From: an uncultured Flavobacteriaceae bacterium
GTDB taxonomy: Bacteria > Bacteroidota > Bacteroidia > Flavobacteriales > Flavobacteriaceae
NCBI GenBank assembly: GCA_947497245.1
Contig: CANMFO010000002.1
Coordinates: 992,001 to 1,056,000, forward strand
DNA: 64,000 bases
Direction of reading: 5' to 3'
Part shown: one piece after another, positions 26,466-34,687 of the stretch
How the letters are laid out: each line of letters begins with the position of its first letter
Position numbering within the stretch: the first letter of the stretch is position 1
Translations under genes and position numbers: made by a program
Notes under the pieces: generated by a model
The model's input: only the letters and a program-made list of their open reading frames with translations
Told to the model about the DNA's origin: nothing
Databases searched by the model: none

Positions 26466-26490
26466 TATACCCCATTAATTATGGGGTATA
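26466..26490. promoter_or_regulatory. palindromic operator 1 upstream of P-II-amt
   Basis: Perfect 10-bp dyad TATACCCCAT-N5-ATGGGGTATA. It occupies about -26 to -50 relative to the candidate start of transcription, where an activator would contact RNA polymerase. Confidence 0.75.
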
Positions 26491-26520
26491 AATGATAATT
26501 TTTATGTTTATGGTAATTGT

Positions 26521-26540
26521 ACCCCTATAATTTTAGGGGT
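26521..26540. promoter_or_regulatory. palindromic operator 2 upstream of P-II-amt
   Basis: 7-bp dyad ACCCCTA-N6-TAGGGGT, with an ACCCC/GGGGT core matching operator 1. Its centre is about 52.5 bp from that of operator 1, five helical turns, so both would face the same side of the DNA. Confidence 0.7.
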
Positions 26541-26599
26541 TATGTATTTAAATGTATTAAAATATAAGTTTAATGGATGACTGATGCTCGGAAAGTCAA

Positions 26600-26632
26600 A
26601 AGCCCAATGGAATGATCCAATGGGCTTTTTTT
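26600..26632. terminator. terminator after crcB
   Basis: 11-bp stem AAGCCCAATGG / CCAATGGGCTT with one mismatch, followed by a T7 run on the + strand. On the minus strand TTTTGAC follows, so it can stop crcB transcription from the right. Confidence 0.75.
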
Positions 26633-26703
26633 GCCATGGCCTTGGCGATACAACATGGGAATATCGCTCTTATAAAGATCAAAAATGCAGCGGTGGAAAG
26701 AAA

Positions 26704-27075
26704 CTAGAGCAATTTGGCCAGCCAGAGCCCAAGGGCGACGGCCGCAATGCCGAGCACGATGCTCGAAAGGGTGTAAAAGGAAAAATGCAGCAGCTCCCCG
26801 GAACGTAAAAGGGAGTGCTTCTCAAAGGCAAAGGCAGAGAATGTGGTGAAACCGCCACAAAAACCGGTAACAAGCAATAGAAGTTGGCTTTGGGAAAGAA
26901 GGTTCTCTTTTAAGGAAAGTCCAAGCAGCAGGCCTATGAGCAAACAGCCCGCTACATTCACCAAAAAAGTACCTAAAAAGAAATGTTGAAAATAGTTGTT
27001 CAGGGCCTTTGACAGTACATAGCGAAGCATACTGCCCAGGCCGCCACCCAAGAAAACAAGTAAAAACTGCTTCAT
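26704..27075 (-). CDS. crcB: fluoride exporter CrcB/Fluc
   Basis: A 123-residue CrcB/Fluc protein with four membrane spans, which works as a dual-topology dimer to export fluoride. Signatures are GGGLGSMLRYVLSK at the start, the GTFLVNVAGC motif with its conserved Asn, and GFCGGFTTFSAFAFE. Length is normal. I looked for a fluoride riboswitch in the 126 bp upstream and found no convincing one. The next gene on the same strand is a tiny membrane protein at 27202-27381. Confidence 0.96.
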   Translation of the reverse strand: MKQFLLVFLGGGLGSMLRYVLSKALNNYFQHFFLGTFLVNVAGCLLIGLLLGLSLKENLLSQSQLLLLVTGFCGGFTTFSAFAFEKHSLLRSGELLHFSFYTLSSIVLGIAAVALGLWLAKLL

Positions 27076-27201
27076 CTATTCAAATTAAGGAACTATCGGC
27101 AAATGGGGGAGTCCCTGGACCGAACATATAAATCTGGGCAGGTGCGGAGACCGTCCTAGCGGAACACATCACCGTTTGCCACATACCATAAAGGTATAAA
27201 A

Positions 27202-27381
27202 CTAAACGGCTTTCTTGTACTTGGAAGAGATTAAATCCATCGGATAGACTTTGGAAGCCTTGGCGTCGGAATGATTTCGCGCGTTTTTTCTTCCTTTTTG
27301 GGAAACCCCGCCAAGACTAAAAAACATGAAGACCGCATTTGCTCCGATCAGTATGAATAAAATGGTAAAAAAAGTCATCAT
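27202..27381 (-). CDS. MxTFF microprotein 1, single-span membrane protein (59 aa)
   Basis: A 59-residue protein, too short for common gene callers. It starts Met-Met-Thr-Phe-Phe-Thr-Ile-Leu and has one membrane span (about residues 4-23: MTFFTILFILIGANAVFMFF). A basic Lys/Arg-rich cytosolic tail ends VYPMDLISSKYKKAV. An AAAGGGGC ribosome-binding-like stretch lies upstream of the double ATG (27381/27378). The N-terminus is clearly like two other frames in this window, at 43230-43334 and 43711-43797. Function unknown. Confidence 0.72.
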   Translation of the reverse strand: MMTFFTILFILIGANAVFMFFSLGGVSQKGRKNARNHSDAKASKVYPMDLISSKYKKAV

Positions 27382-27495
27382 TTGTTTGCCCCTTTAGATG
27401 AATAACGCAAAATTACGTTAAATGTTATCATATACGAGGGAAATTGAAATAATGTTGTGTAATCGTTAATTTTTGTGGTATACGTAAGGTTTTGG

Positions 27496-27684
27496 TTAAT
27501 TTTTAATGAAATACTTAATACAAAAAAGGATAATTATGAAGGTCATGAAAAAGATACCTACCCACTTCACGCCCTTGTAATTCTTGGAATGCAATTTTTT
27601 GTCCTTTACATAACTCGAGAGAATCACCGCTGCAAAAACGATGACGAAGAGAACCGCAAAAATGATTTGCCCGGTGCTGAACAT
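27496..27684 (-). CDS. small two-span membrane protein of unknown function
   Basis: A 62-residue protein with two hydrophobic spans (about 6-24 and 40-58) separated by a basic loop KDKKLHSKNYKGVKW. I recall similar small proteins in other Flavobacteriaceae but know no function. It is divergent from the pyrophosphohydrolase gene, with 42 bp between the starts, and is upstream on the same strand of MxTFF microprotein 1. The Lys-rich loop predicts a cytosolic loop with both termini outside. Confidence 0.72.
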   Translation of the reverse strand: MFSTGQIIFAVLFVIVFAAVILSSYVKDKKLHSKNYKGVKWVGIFFMTFIIILFCIKYFIKN

Positions 27685-27726
27685 ATTGTGTATTTTTATA
27701 CAAAACTAACTTAAATAAGGTACACC

Positions 27727-28113
27727 ATGAAAAGGAAAATCGATGCCGTGGAATTGTTCCATACCTCATTTGGTCTCGGGGTTTCCGAAACCATGCGCGC
27801 AAATCTGGGCGAGGCCAAAAACCTGCTCCGCTTTAATTTGATGGATGAGGAGAACAAGGAATATCTTGAGGCGGCCACCAACAATGATATGGTCGAGGTG
27901 GCAGATGCCCTGGGCGACATGCTCTACATTCTTTGCGGGACCATACTAGAGCACGGCATGCAGTATAAGATCGAAGAGGTTTTTGAAGAGATTCAACGGA
28001 GCAATATGAGCAAGCTGGGTGCGGACGGGAAACCCATTTATCGGGGCGATGGTAAGGTATTGAAGGGCCCCAACTATTTTAAACCGGATATCCAAGGGGT
28101 CTTGGACAAATAA
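27727..28113 (+). CDS. MazG-like nucleoside triphosphate pyrophosphohydrolase
   Basis: A 128-residue all-alpha NTP pyrophosphohydrolase of the MazG/PRA-PH-like superfamily. The Mg-binding acidic motif reads DEENKEYLEA followed by EVADALGDMLYILCG, giving the E-E-x-x-E plus E-x-x-D pattern. The C-terminus GKVLKGPNYFKPDI is family-typical. Likely cleans up non-canonical dNTPs. It ends in a bidirectional terminator shared with ilvE. Confidence 0.88.
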   Translation: MKRKIDAVELFHTSFGLGVSETMRANLGEAKNLLRFNLMDEENKEYLEAATNNDMVEVADALGDMLYILCGTILEHGMQYKIEEVFEEIQRSNMSKLGADGKPIYRGDGKVLKGPNYFKPDIQGVLDK

Positions 28114-28136
28114 AAAAGGGCCAGGGGCCCTTTTTT
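28112..28136. terminator. bidirectional terminator between the pyrophosphohydrolase gene and ilvE
   Basis: 11-bp stem AAAAAAGGGCC / GGCCCTTTTTT with 3-nt loop. The left arm overlaps the stop codon of the + strand gene. T6 follows on either strand. Confidence 0.93.
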
Positions 28137-28148
28137 GGAAAGACTGTT

Positions 28149-29213
28149 CTACACCTTAAACCGCCAACCAAATGTATCTTCGGCCCGGTTGTACTGTATG
28201 TCCGTAATTCGTTTTTTGAGCCTTGTTGCGTAGCTATTGGAAAGCTCGGGAAGATCGTAATCCATATTCCTATGTCCAAAACTGGAGATAGGGGAAACCA
28301 CTGCGGCCGTGCCTGCACCGAACATCTCCTTTAAGCTTCCGTCCTTGGCCGCGGCTATGACCTCGGTTACCGTGATCTTTCGTACTTCTGTGGGAATGCC
28401 CTCGTCTTTGGCGATCTCCAAGATGCTCTTCCGTGTGATGCCATCCAGGATTCTATCGCTTGTGGGCCCCGTGATCAAAGTGTCATTGATGCGGACAAAA
28501 ATGTTCATGGCTCCTGCTTCCTCAATATTTTCGTGGGTGTTGTCATCGGTCCATATAACTTGACTGTATCCTTTTTTTACAGCCAGTTGGGTAGGGTAGA
28601 ACTGTCCGGCATAGTTTCCACCTGCTTTGGCGTATCCCACGCCACCATTGGCCGATCGGGAATACTTCTCCTCTATCAGTACCTTTACCTTGCCGGAAAA
28701 ATACGCCCCCGAGGGCGCTAGGCAGATAACAAACTTGTATTCATCGGCCGGGGAGGCGTGAAAGCCCTTCCCCGAAGCGAACATGAACGGTCTAATGTAC
28801 AGGGAACTTCCCTCTTGTTGGGGTATCCATTGTTTATCGAGGTCCACCAAGGTTTTGAGCCCTTCCATAAAATATTCCTCCGGCAATTCCGGAATGGCCA
28901 TGCGTTGCGCCGAGATGTTCAGACGTTTGAAATTGTCCAAGGGACGAAAAAGCCAAACCTGATCCTCTGCATCCCGATAGGCCTTCATCCCCTCAAAAAT
29001 GGACTGGCCATAATGGAAAATTTTTGCGGAAGGTTCCAGACTTAGCGCCTGGTAGGGTATAATCTCAGGAGCTTCCCAGGCCCCGTTTTTGTAATCGCAG
29101 ACCAACATGTGGTCGGTAAAGACCGACCCAAAGCTCAGATTGTCAAAATCTACTTGATCAATTTTCGATGTGCTAACCTTCTCAATGCGCATTTGCCTTG
29201 TCGTCGTTTCCAT
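28149..29213 (-). CDS. ilvE: branched-chain amino-acid aminotransferase
   Basis: A 354-residue fold-type IV PLP aminotransferase for Leu, Ile and Val. The PLP Lys lies in VGYAKAGGNYAGQF, and EEAGAMNIFV and FGAGTAAVVSPIS are family signatures. The length of about 350 matches the eukaryote-like, class II BCAT group. Its own start is ATG 29213, divergent from the DUF4920 gene. Confidence 0.96.
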   Translation of the reverse strand: METTTRQMRIEKVSTSKIDQVDFDNLSFGSVFTDHMLVCDYKNGAWEAPEIIPYQALSLEPSAKIFHYGQSIFEGMKAYRDAEDQVWLFRPLDNFKRLNISAQRMAIPELPEEYFMEGLKTLVDLDKQWIPQQEGSSLYIRPFMFASGKGFHASPADEYKFVICLAPSGAYFSGKVKVLIEEKYSRSANGGVGYAKAGGNYAGQFYPTQLAVKKGYSQVIWTDDNTHENIEEAGAMNIFVRINDTLITGPTSDRILDGITRKSILEIAKDEGIPTEVRKITVTEVIAAAKDGSLKEMFGAGTAAVVSPISSFGHRNMDYDLPELSNSYATRLKKRITDIQYNRAEDTFGWRFKV

Positions 29214-29320
29214 TTGAATACGATTTATAAGGAATAAAATTAATTAATTATATGGATTGCCACTTCCTTTTTCGTTCAAAAATGACCAATTTTGTAGCCC
29301 AATATCAATTTTTGAAGGAT

Positions 29321-29824
29321 ATGAAAGGATTTAACACTTTAGTTGCGTTTTTGATGGTGATCTACTGCTGTAAAGGACAGAATCAGCAGTCTGGGATCAA
29401 GGAAGGGACGGAAGTGGCCCCCACTTTTTCCCCCTTCGGCGAGAAAATTGATGCCATGGGTGCCTTGGACACAGCGGAAATGACCAAAACCTATGCCCGT
29501 TTGGAGCAAGGGGATACCTTGAGAACGAAATTTACGGCGGTGGTCACCGACGTATGCCGGGCCAAGGGATGCTGGATGAAACTTCAACTGCAGGACGGCG
29601 GGGAAACCATGGTGCGGTTCAAGGACTATGGGTTTTTTATGCCCAGGGATATCGCCGGAAGGGAGGTGATCGTGAACGGTCTTGCCTTTGTAGCGGAAAT
29701 GGGTGTGGAAGATCAACGCCATTACGCCAAGGATGGCGGAAAGTCCGCCGCTGAAATCTCAAAGATTGCCCGGCCCAAAAAGATTTTTGGCTTCGAAGCC
29801 GACGGGGTACTTTTAAAACAATAG
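29321..29824 (+). CDS. DUF4920 secreted protein
   Basis: A 167-residue DUF4920 protein. I place the start at ATG 29321, where a Lys plus hydrophobic signal peptide (KGFNTLVAFLMVIYCCKGQ) begins; the frame extends upstream to 29252. The domain shows FTAVVTDVCRAKGCWMKLQL with two Cys and YGFFMPRDIAGREVIVNGLAF. Family function is unknown, possibly a metal-binding OB-like fold. The Cys pair in VCRAKGC could bind metal. It is 1 nt before mnmD, so the two are cotranscribed. Confidence 0.9.
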   Translation: MKGFNTLVAFLMVIYCCKGQNQQSGIKEGTEVAPTFSPFGEKIDAMGALDTAEMTKTYARLEQGDTLRTKFTAVVTDVCRAKGCWMKLQLQDGGETMVRFKDYGFFMPRDIAGREVIVNGLAFVAEMGVEDQRHYAKDGGKSAAEISKIARPKKIFGFEADGVLLKQ

Positions 29825-29825
29825 C

Positions 29826-30533
29826 TTGAAACGCCGCATAACCACCACGGCCGATGGCTCCCGCACCCTCCATTTGGAAGACTGGGATGAGCACTACCAT
29901 TCGAAGCACGGTGCCGTCCAGGAAGCTTACCACGTATTTATAGAACACGGGCTCTCCCTTTTCTCCGATCAGGAAATTGCAATCATGGAAATGGGGTTCG
30001 GGACAGGTCTTAATGCACTGATCACCCTATTGGAAGCTGCAGAATACAAATTGAAAGTGTACTATTCTGCCCTGGAGGCCTATCCGGTAGTTTCATCGGA
30101 ATGGCAACAACTCAATTATGCATCTGAATTGGGGGCGGAAGCCCTTGGTGATTGCTTCCTCAAGATGCACGAATCCCTTTGGGAGCAGGATATTCCCATT
30201 ACAGACCGTTTTACACTGCACAAACGACAGCAGGATTTTCTAAGCGTGGCGGATGTGGGTCTTTTCGATCTCATTTACTTCGATGCGTTTGGAGCCAGGG
30301 TACAGCCCGAACTTTGGACGGAGGTCATTTTCACAAAAATGCACCGCGCCCTGAAACCTGGGGGTGTTTTGGTCACCTATGCGGCAAAAGGCAGTGTACG
30401 ACGTGCCATGCAGGCGGTCGGCTTTGCCACGGAACGCCTACCAGGCCCTCCCGGAAAACGGGAAATGCTGAGGGCCACCAAGGCGGGCAGCCGTTCGGTT
30501 CAGGACAAAAAAGTCTCTGGTCCAGTGCTTTAG
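29826..30533 (+). CDS. mnmD: tRNA 5-(aminomethyl)-2-thiouridine methyltransferase MnmD
   Basis: A 235-residue SAM-dependent methyltransferase that completes mnm5s2U34 in tRNA. The Rossmann motif MGFGTGLNALI is at about residue 58, and the acidic YFDAFGARVQPELW is typical of the MnmC1/MnmD family. The start is TTG at 29826, and the encoded KRRITTTADGS-type N-terminus matches the start known for Bacteroidota homologues. It lacks the FAD domain of MnmC, so it is the stand-alone version. Confidence 0.93.
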   Translation: MKRRITTTADGSRTLHLEDWDEHYHSKHGAVQEAYHVFIEHGLSLFSDQEIAIMEMGFGTGLNALITLLEAAEYKLKVYYSALEAYPVVSSEWQQLNYASELGAEALGDCFLKMHESLWEQDIPITDRFTLHKRQQDFLSVADVGLFDLIYFDAFGARVQPELWTEVIFTKMHRALKPGGVLVTYAAKGSVRRAMQAVGFATERLPGPPGKREMLRATKAGSRSVQDKKVSGPVL

Positions 30534-30602
30534 GTTTAACGTATCCTTAAACAATTCTGTTAAATCCAAATTAAACCTCGGCCTCCCCATGGCTAAATCC
30601 CA

Positions 30603-30610
30603 TATTTTTG
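30603..30610 (+). promoter_or_regulatory. -7 box directly before the epimerase gene
   Basis: TATTTTTG fits TAnnTTTG and ends 4 nt before ATG 30615. No clear TTG at -33. Suggests transcription starts at or very near the start codon. Confidence 0.5.
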
Positions 30611-30614
30611 TACC

Positions 30615-31577
30615 ATGAAAGTATTGATAACCGGCGCGACCGGACTTGTGGGAAGCGAAATTACCGCATTATGCCATGCGAAGGGGATTGCCGTGAACTA
30701 TCTTACAACAAACCGGGACAAGATGGTCTCGAACGAAAACCTTCAAGGGTTTTATTGGAACCCTGGAACTGGGGAAATCGATCTACGGGCTTTCGAAGGG
30801 GCGTCCACCATCATCAACCTGGCCGGGGCCAGTATTTCCAAAAGATGGTCTCGGAGATACAAGGCTGAAATTCGCTCGAGTAGGTTGAATGCACTTAAGA
30901 CCTTGCATGGGGCCTTAAAAAAAGTGGACCGCAACGGGATCATTTCATTTGTTTCGGCATCGGCCATCGGTATTTACCCCGATTCACTGACAGCGTATTA
31001 CGAAGAGGACGCAAAGGGTATCGACAAAAGTTTTTTGGGAGAGGTGGTGCACGCATGGGAGAACGAAGTGAACCCTTTTGACGAATTTGGTTTTTCCGTT
31101 TCCAAAATACGGATCGGCCTGGTGATGTCCACTAAAGGTGGGGCGCTTCCCGAAATGACAAGGCCGATACGCTATTTTGCAGGTGCCGCGTTTGGCTCCG
31201 GGGAACAATGGCAATCTTGGATCCATATCTCCGATTTGGCCCGAATGTTTCTTTTTGTCGCTGAAAATAGGCTTCAAGGTATCTACAATGGGGTAGGGCC
31301 CAACCCGGTAACGAACAACAAATTGGTCAAAGAGGTGGCCCGCGCGCTCAAAAAACCTTTGTTCCTGCCCAATATTCCACGAGTGGTGATGAAGGCCGCC
31401 TTGGGGGAAATGTCCTATATTTTATTCTCTAGTCAACGGGCGGGGTCCAAGAAAATTGAGGAAGAAGGGTTCATCTTCAACTACAGGAACGTTTCCACGG
31501 CTCTCGAAGATCTGTACCGGAACAGTGCCAGATCCAATACGGCCGATCCCGCATACAACAAAGAATACATTTCTTAG
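30615..31577 (+). CDS. TIGR01777-type NAD-dependent epimerase
   Basis: A 320-residue extended-SDR protein of the TIGR01777/SulA-like epimerase family. The N-terminal Rossmann motif is ITGATGLVGSEITAL. Family signatures are INLAGASISKRWS, VSASAIGIYPD and QWQSWIHISDLARMF, and the C-terminal part contains a DUF1731-like region from about 250. The substrate is not known for most members. It ends in a strong hairpin terminator at 31610-31640. Confidence 0.92.
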   Translation: MKVLITGATGLVGSEITALCHAKGIAVNYLTTNRDKMVSNENLQGFYWNPGTGEIDLRAFEGASTIINLAGASISKRWSRRYKAEIRSSRLNALKTLHGALKKVDRNGIISFVSASAIGIYPDSLTAYYEEDAKGIDKSFLGEVVHAWENEVNPFDEFGFSVSKIRIGLVMSTKGGALPEMTRPIRYFAGAAFGSGEQWQSWIHISDLARMFLFVAENRLQGIYNGVGPNPVTNNKLVKEVARALKKPLFLPNIPRVVMKAALGEMSYILFSSQRAGSKKIEEEGFIFNYRNVSTALEDLYRNSARSNTADPAYNKEYIS

Positions 31578-31609
31578 CAGCTAGTAGCTTATATTTCACT
31601 CCATATTCG

Positions 31610-31640
31610 AATATCCGCCTTGTGCGGATATTTTATTGGT
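31610..31640 (+). terminator. terminator after the epimerase gene
   Basis: Perfect 9-bp stem AATATCCGC / GCGGATATT with 5-nt loop followed by TTATT. It separates the epimerase gene from grpE. Confidence 0.85.
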
Positions 31641-31645
31641 GACAT

Positions 31646-31678
31646 TTTGACATTTTTAAAGAATTGGCAGTACTTTTG
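31646..31678 (+). promoter_or_regulatory. promoter of grpE-dnaJ
   Basis: TTTG (31646-31649), 21 nt, then TACTTTTG (31671-31678), both matching the Bacteroidota sigma consensus (TTG / TAnnTTTG). It lies 35 bp before the grpE ATG. Confidence 0.75.
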
Positions 31679-31712
31679 CCATCTGATTTTGACGATTAAA
31701 CAGTAATACCAC

Positions 31713-32264
31713 ATGAGTGATAAACAAAAAGAGGAAGAGCTCGATGAGCTAAGCCCCGAAACGACCCTAGGCGCTGAAGAGCAGGAGGAAGCTGCCGAAG
31801 ATGGGCAAGAACTTACCATTGAAGAGGAACTTCGCGAAGATTTGGGCAAGGAAAAGGAAAAGTTTCTACGGCTTTTTGCGGAGTTCGAAAACTATAAAAA
31901 ACGCACTTCAAAGGAGCGAATGGAATTGTTCAAAACGGCCGGACAAGAGGTGATCATATCTTTACTGCCCGTGCTCGATGATTTTGATAGGGCCATTAAG
32001 GAATTGGCAAAATCGGATGACAAAGAAAGCTTCAAGGGCGTAGAACTTATTCAGACAAAACTCAAGGAAACCCTAAAATCAAAGGGGTTACAAGAAATTA
32101 CAATACAATCCGGTGATGCCTTTGACGCCGAAGTGCATGATGCCATTACCCAAATACCCGCGCCGAACAAAAAGATGAAGGGAAAGATCATCGATGTGGT
32201 CGAAAAAGGCTTTTCGTTGGGCGATAAGATCATTCGCCACCCAAAGGTCGTGGTCGGAAACTAA
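31713..32264 (+). CDS. grpE: nucleotide exchange factor GrpE
   Basis: A 183-residue GrpE, the nucleotide exchange factor of DnaK. A long acidic N-terminal segment (DELSPETTLGAEEQ onward) is followed by the coiled-coil FLRLFAEFENYKKRTSKER and the C-terminal beta domain ending KIIRHPKVVVGN. It is 73 bp before dnaJ and shares its promoter (31646-31678). dnaK is not in the window. Confidence 0.97.
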   Translation: MSDKQKEEELDELSPETTLGAEEQEEAAEDGQELTIEEELREDLGKEKEKFLRLFAEFENYKKRTSKERMELFKTAGQEVIISLLPVLDDFDRAIKELAKSDDKESFKGVELIQTKLKETLKSKGLQEITIQSGDAFDAEVHDAITQIPAPNKKMKGKIIDVVEKGFSLGDKIIRHPKVVVGN

Positions 32265-32337
32265 GAAATACCGCCAAACGGGGCCTTGTTCCGTCCCCTT
32301 GGGGAGCATGGCCCATGAATGCAATAAAATTGAATAG

Positions 32338-33456
32338 ATGAAAGAGGATTACTACGACATATTGGGGTTGGGCAAAGGCGCTTCGGCTGCTGAGATCAAA
32401 AAGGCCTATCGCAAAAAGGCCATTGAGCACCATCCGGACAAGAATCCCGGGGATGCAAAAGCAGAGGAAATGTTCAAGAAGGCCGCAGAGGCCTATGAGG
32501 TCCTGAGCGACCCGGACAAAAAGGCCCGATACGATCAATTTGGACATGCCGCGTTCGAAGGTGGTGGTGGTTTTGGCGGCGGTATGAATATGGAGGACAT
32601 ATTTAGCCAATTTGGGGATATTTTTGGTGGTGCCTTTGGAGGTGGCGGTTTCAGTGGCTTTGGGGGCTTTGGTGGCAGCGGACAACGAAGGGTGAAAGGG
32701 AGCAATCTGAGGATCCGGGTTAAGCTCAGTCTGGAAGAAGTGGCCCATGGAGTGGAGAAAAAGGTAAAAGTACGTAGGAAGGTACAGGCCGATGGGGTGA
32801 CCTACAAGACGTGCAGTACTTGTGGAGGTAGGGGACAGGTGACCAAAGTGACCAATACCATTTTGGGAAGGATGCAAACAGCGGCAACATGCAATACTTG
32901 TGGGGGGAGCGGACAGATCTTGGATCGCAGGCCCAACGATGCCGATTCCCAGGGACTAAAGGTCGCCGAGGAGACCGTATCCATAAAAATACCTGCCGGT
33001 GTCGAGGAAGGCATGCAGCTAAAAGTAGGCGGTAAAGGTAACGAAGCCCCTGGGAATGGGGTTCCCGGAGATCTATTGGTGGCAATTGAAACCGAGGACC
33101 ACCGCACCCTTAAACGCGAAGGGGACAACCTGCACTATGATTTGTATATCAGTATTTCGGAAGCGGTTCTGGGAACTTCGAGGGAAATCGACTCCGTAGG
33201 CGGAAAAGTGAGGATAAAGCTGGAATCGGGTATCCAATCCGGAAAAATATTACGCTTGCGCGGAAAGGGCATATCAAGTCTCAACGGCTATGGAAGTGGG
33301 GATTTACTGGTGCATGTAAACGTATGGACGCCCAAGGAGCTCAACAAGGAACAAAAGGAGTTTTTTGAACGCATGCAAAACAACGAAAATTTCGAGCCAA
33401 AGCCCGAGAAATCGGATAAATCTTTCTTCGAAAAGGTTAAAGATATGTTCTCTTAA
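32338..33456 (+). CDS. dnaJ: chaperone DnaJ
   Basis: A 372-residue DnaJ. The J domain (1-70) has H-P-D in EHHPDKNPGD. The Gly/Phe-rich linker follows. The zinc-finger domain shows CxxCxGxG-like repeats at CSTCGGRGQ and CNTCGGSGQ, but I count only two of the usual four repeats, which would make one zinc centre. The C-terminal substrate-binding domains follow. The reduced zinc finger occurs in a subset of Bacteroidota DnaJ and should be checked by alignment. It is in an operon with grpE. Confidence 0.96.
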   Translation: MKEDYYDILGLGKGASAAEIKKAYRKKAIEHHPDKNPGDAKAEEMFKKAAEAYEVLSDPDKKARYDQFGHAAFEGGGGFGGGMNMEDIFSQFGDIFGGAFGGGGFSGFGGFGGSGQRRVKGSNLRIRVKLSLEEVAHGVEKKVKVRRKVQADGVTYKTCSTCGGRGQVTKVTNTILGRMQTAATCNTCGGSGQILDRRPNDADSQGLKVAEETVSIKIPAGVEEGMQLKVGGKGNEAPGNGVPGDLLVAIETEDHRTLKREGDNLHYDLYISISEAVLGTSREIDSVGGKVRIKLESGIQSGKILRLRGKGISSLNGYGSGDLLVHVNVWTPKELNKEQKEFFERMQNNENFEPKPEKSDKSFFEKVKDMFS

Positions 33457-33751
33457 CATATTTTAATTTAGTTTTTAAAATAAAAACGTATATTTGACTT
33501 AGTGTTGGGCAACCAATACTAATTTTCTTTTTCATAGCAATTTTTTTCCCATCCTTGATTTATTGAGGGTGGGTTTTGTTTTTGGGCAAATTGCCAAGGG
33601 CAAATTGCCTATATGGTATCTGCCTTATCGCCCGATGGTAGGGTCGGGCCCAAGGCGCGCGAAACCGATATGTGATCGTTGCGCCGTGCTATTTCACTCC
33701 TTGGCTACCATCAACTGCAAACTCTTTTATATCTTTGGGGAAATTGCTTGC
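33457..33751. other. 295-bp intergenic region
   Basis: Contains a hairpin at 33548-33583 and a direct repeat GGCAAATTGCCAA / GGCAAATTGCC at about 33585-33610. No gene seen. Confidence 0.6.
33548..33583 (+). terminator. terminator candidate after dnaJ
   Basis: 7-bp stem CCCATCC / GGGTGGG (one G-T pair), T-rich tail TTTTGTTTTT. It lies 91 bp after the dnaJ stop. Confidence 0.6.
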
Positions 33752-34687
33752 ATGAACAATATTTTGGTCACTAAGGAAGTAACCAAACAGTTTGGGAACC
33801 ATAGGGCCCTCGACAAGGTTTCCTTGGAAATCCCCAGAAACAGTATCTACGGATTGCTTGGCCCAAACGGTGCGGGTAAGACTACGCTCATCCGGATTAT
33901 CAATCAGATCATCCATCCCGATCGGGGAGAGGTTTTTTTCGATGGATCCCCCTTAAGACCAGAACATATATCCATGATCGGCTATTTGCCCGAGGAACGG
34001 GGCCTTTACAAGGGCATGAAAGTGGGTGAACAGGCATTGTACCTGGCCCAGTTGAAGGGATTGGATAAAAGGGAGGCAAAAAGAAGGTTGAAGTACTGGT
34101 TCGATCGATTGGATATAGGGGATTGGTGGAGCAGAAAGATTCAGGAACTGTCGAAAGGCATGGCCCAAAAAATACAGTTTATCGTCACCGTACTGCACGA
34201 ACCCAAATTGTTGATTTTTGATGAGCCTTTCAGTGGTTTTGACCCCATCAATGCCAATCTGATAAAGGATGAGATCATCGAATTAAGGAACAAAGGGGCC
34301 TCGATCATTTTTTCGACCCACCGGATGGAGTCGGTGGAGGAATTGTGTGAATACATCGCTTTGATCCATCAATCCGAAAAAATTCTGGACGGAAAACTAT
34401 CGGACATTAAGAAGGCGTACAAGGACAATAGCTTCCAGGTGGGACTGCGCACTCCCGATGGAGCCTCGCTCCTCCAGGAACTCGAGGATAAATTCCAACT
34501 TGCGACACCCGTCTATGACGCCATGGCGAAACAACTCGACTTTACCGTGCGGCTTCCTTCGGAAGATTCACGGGAATTGTTGACGTTTCTATCCAGTAGG
34601 GCCAATATCAACAATTTTGAGGAGCGGATACCGTCGGCCAGTGAAATATTCATACAAACCGTGCAAAGCAAGGAGATCAATGAATAA
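33752..34687 (+). CDS. ABC transporter ATP-binding protein (NatA-like)
   Basis: A 311-residue ABC ATPase with start at ATG 33752 (MNNILVTKEV). The longer frame from 33563 begins in the intergenic region. Walker A GPNGAGKTT, signature LSKGMAQK, Walker B LLIFDEPFSGFDP, then STHRME. The C-terminal ~90 residues resemble the extra domain of NatA-type ATPases. The stop overlaps the permease start by 8 nt, so they are translationally coupled. It is probably an exporter; the substrate is not known. Confidence 0.94.
   Translation: MNNILVTKEVTKQFGNHRALDKVSLEIPRNSIYGLLGPNGAGKTTLIRIINQIIHPDRGEVFFDGSPLRPEHISMIGYLPEERGLYKGMKVGEQALYLAQLKGLDKREAKRRLKYWFDRLDIGDWWSRKIQELSKGMAQKIQFIVTVLHEPKLLIFDEPFSGFDPINANLIKDEIIELRNKGASIIFSTHRMESVEELCEYIALIHQSEKILDGKLSDIKKAYKDNSFQVGLRTPDGASLLQELEDKFQLATPVYDAMAKQLDFTVRLPSEDSRELLTFLSSRANINNFEERIPSASEIFIQTVQSKEINE

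Noticed and set aside
27076-27201. Possible fluoride riboswitch upstream of crcB
   Set aside because: A GGTGATGTG string exists, but the pairing stems and the other conserved blocks of the fluoride aptamer could not be found.
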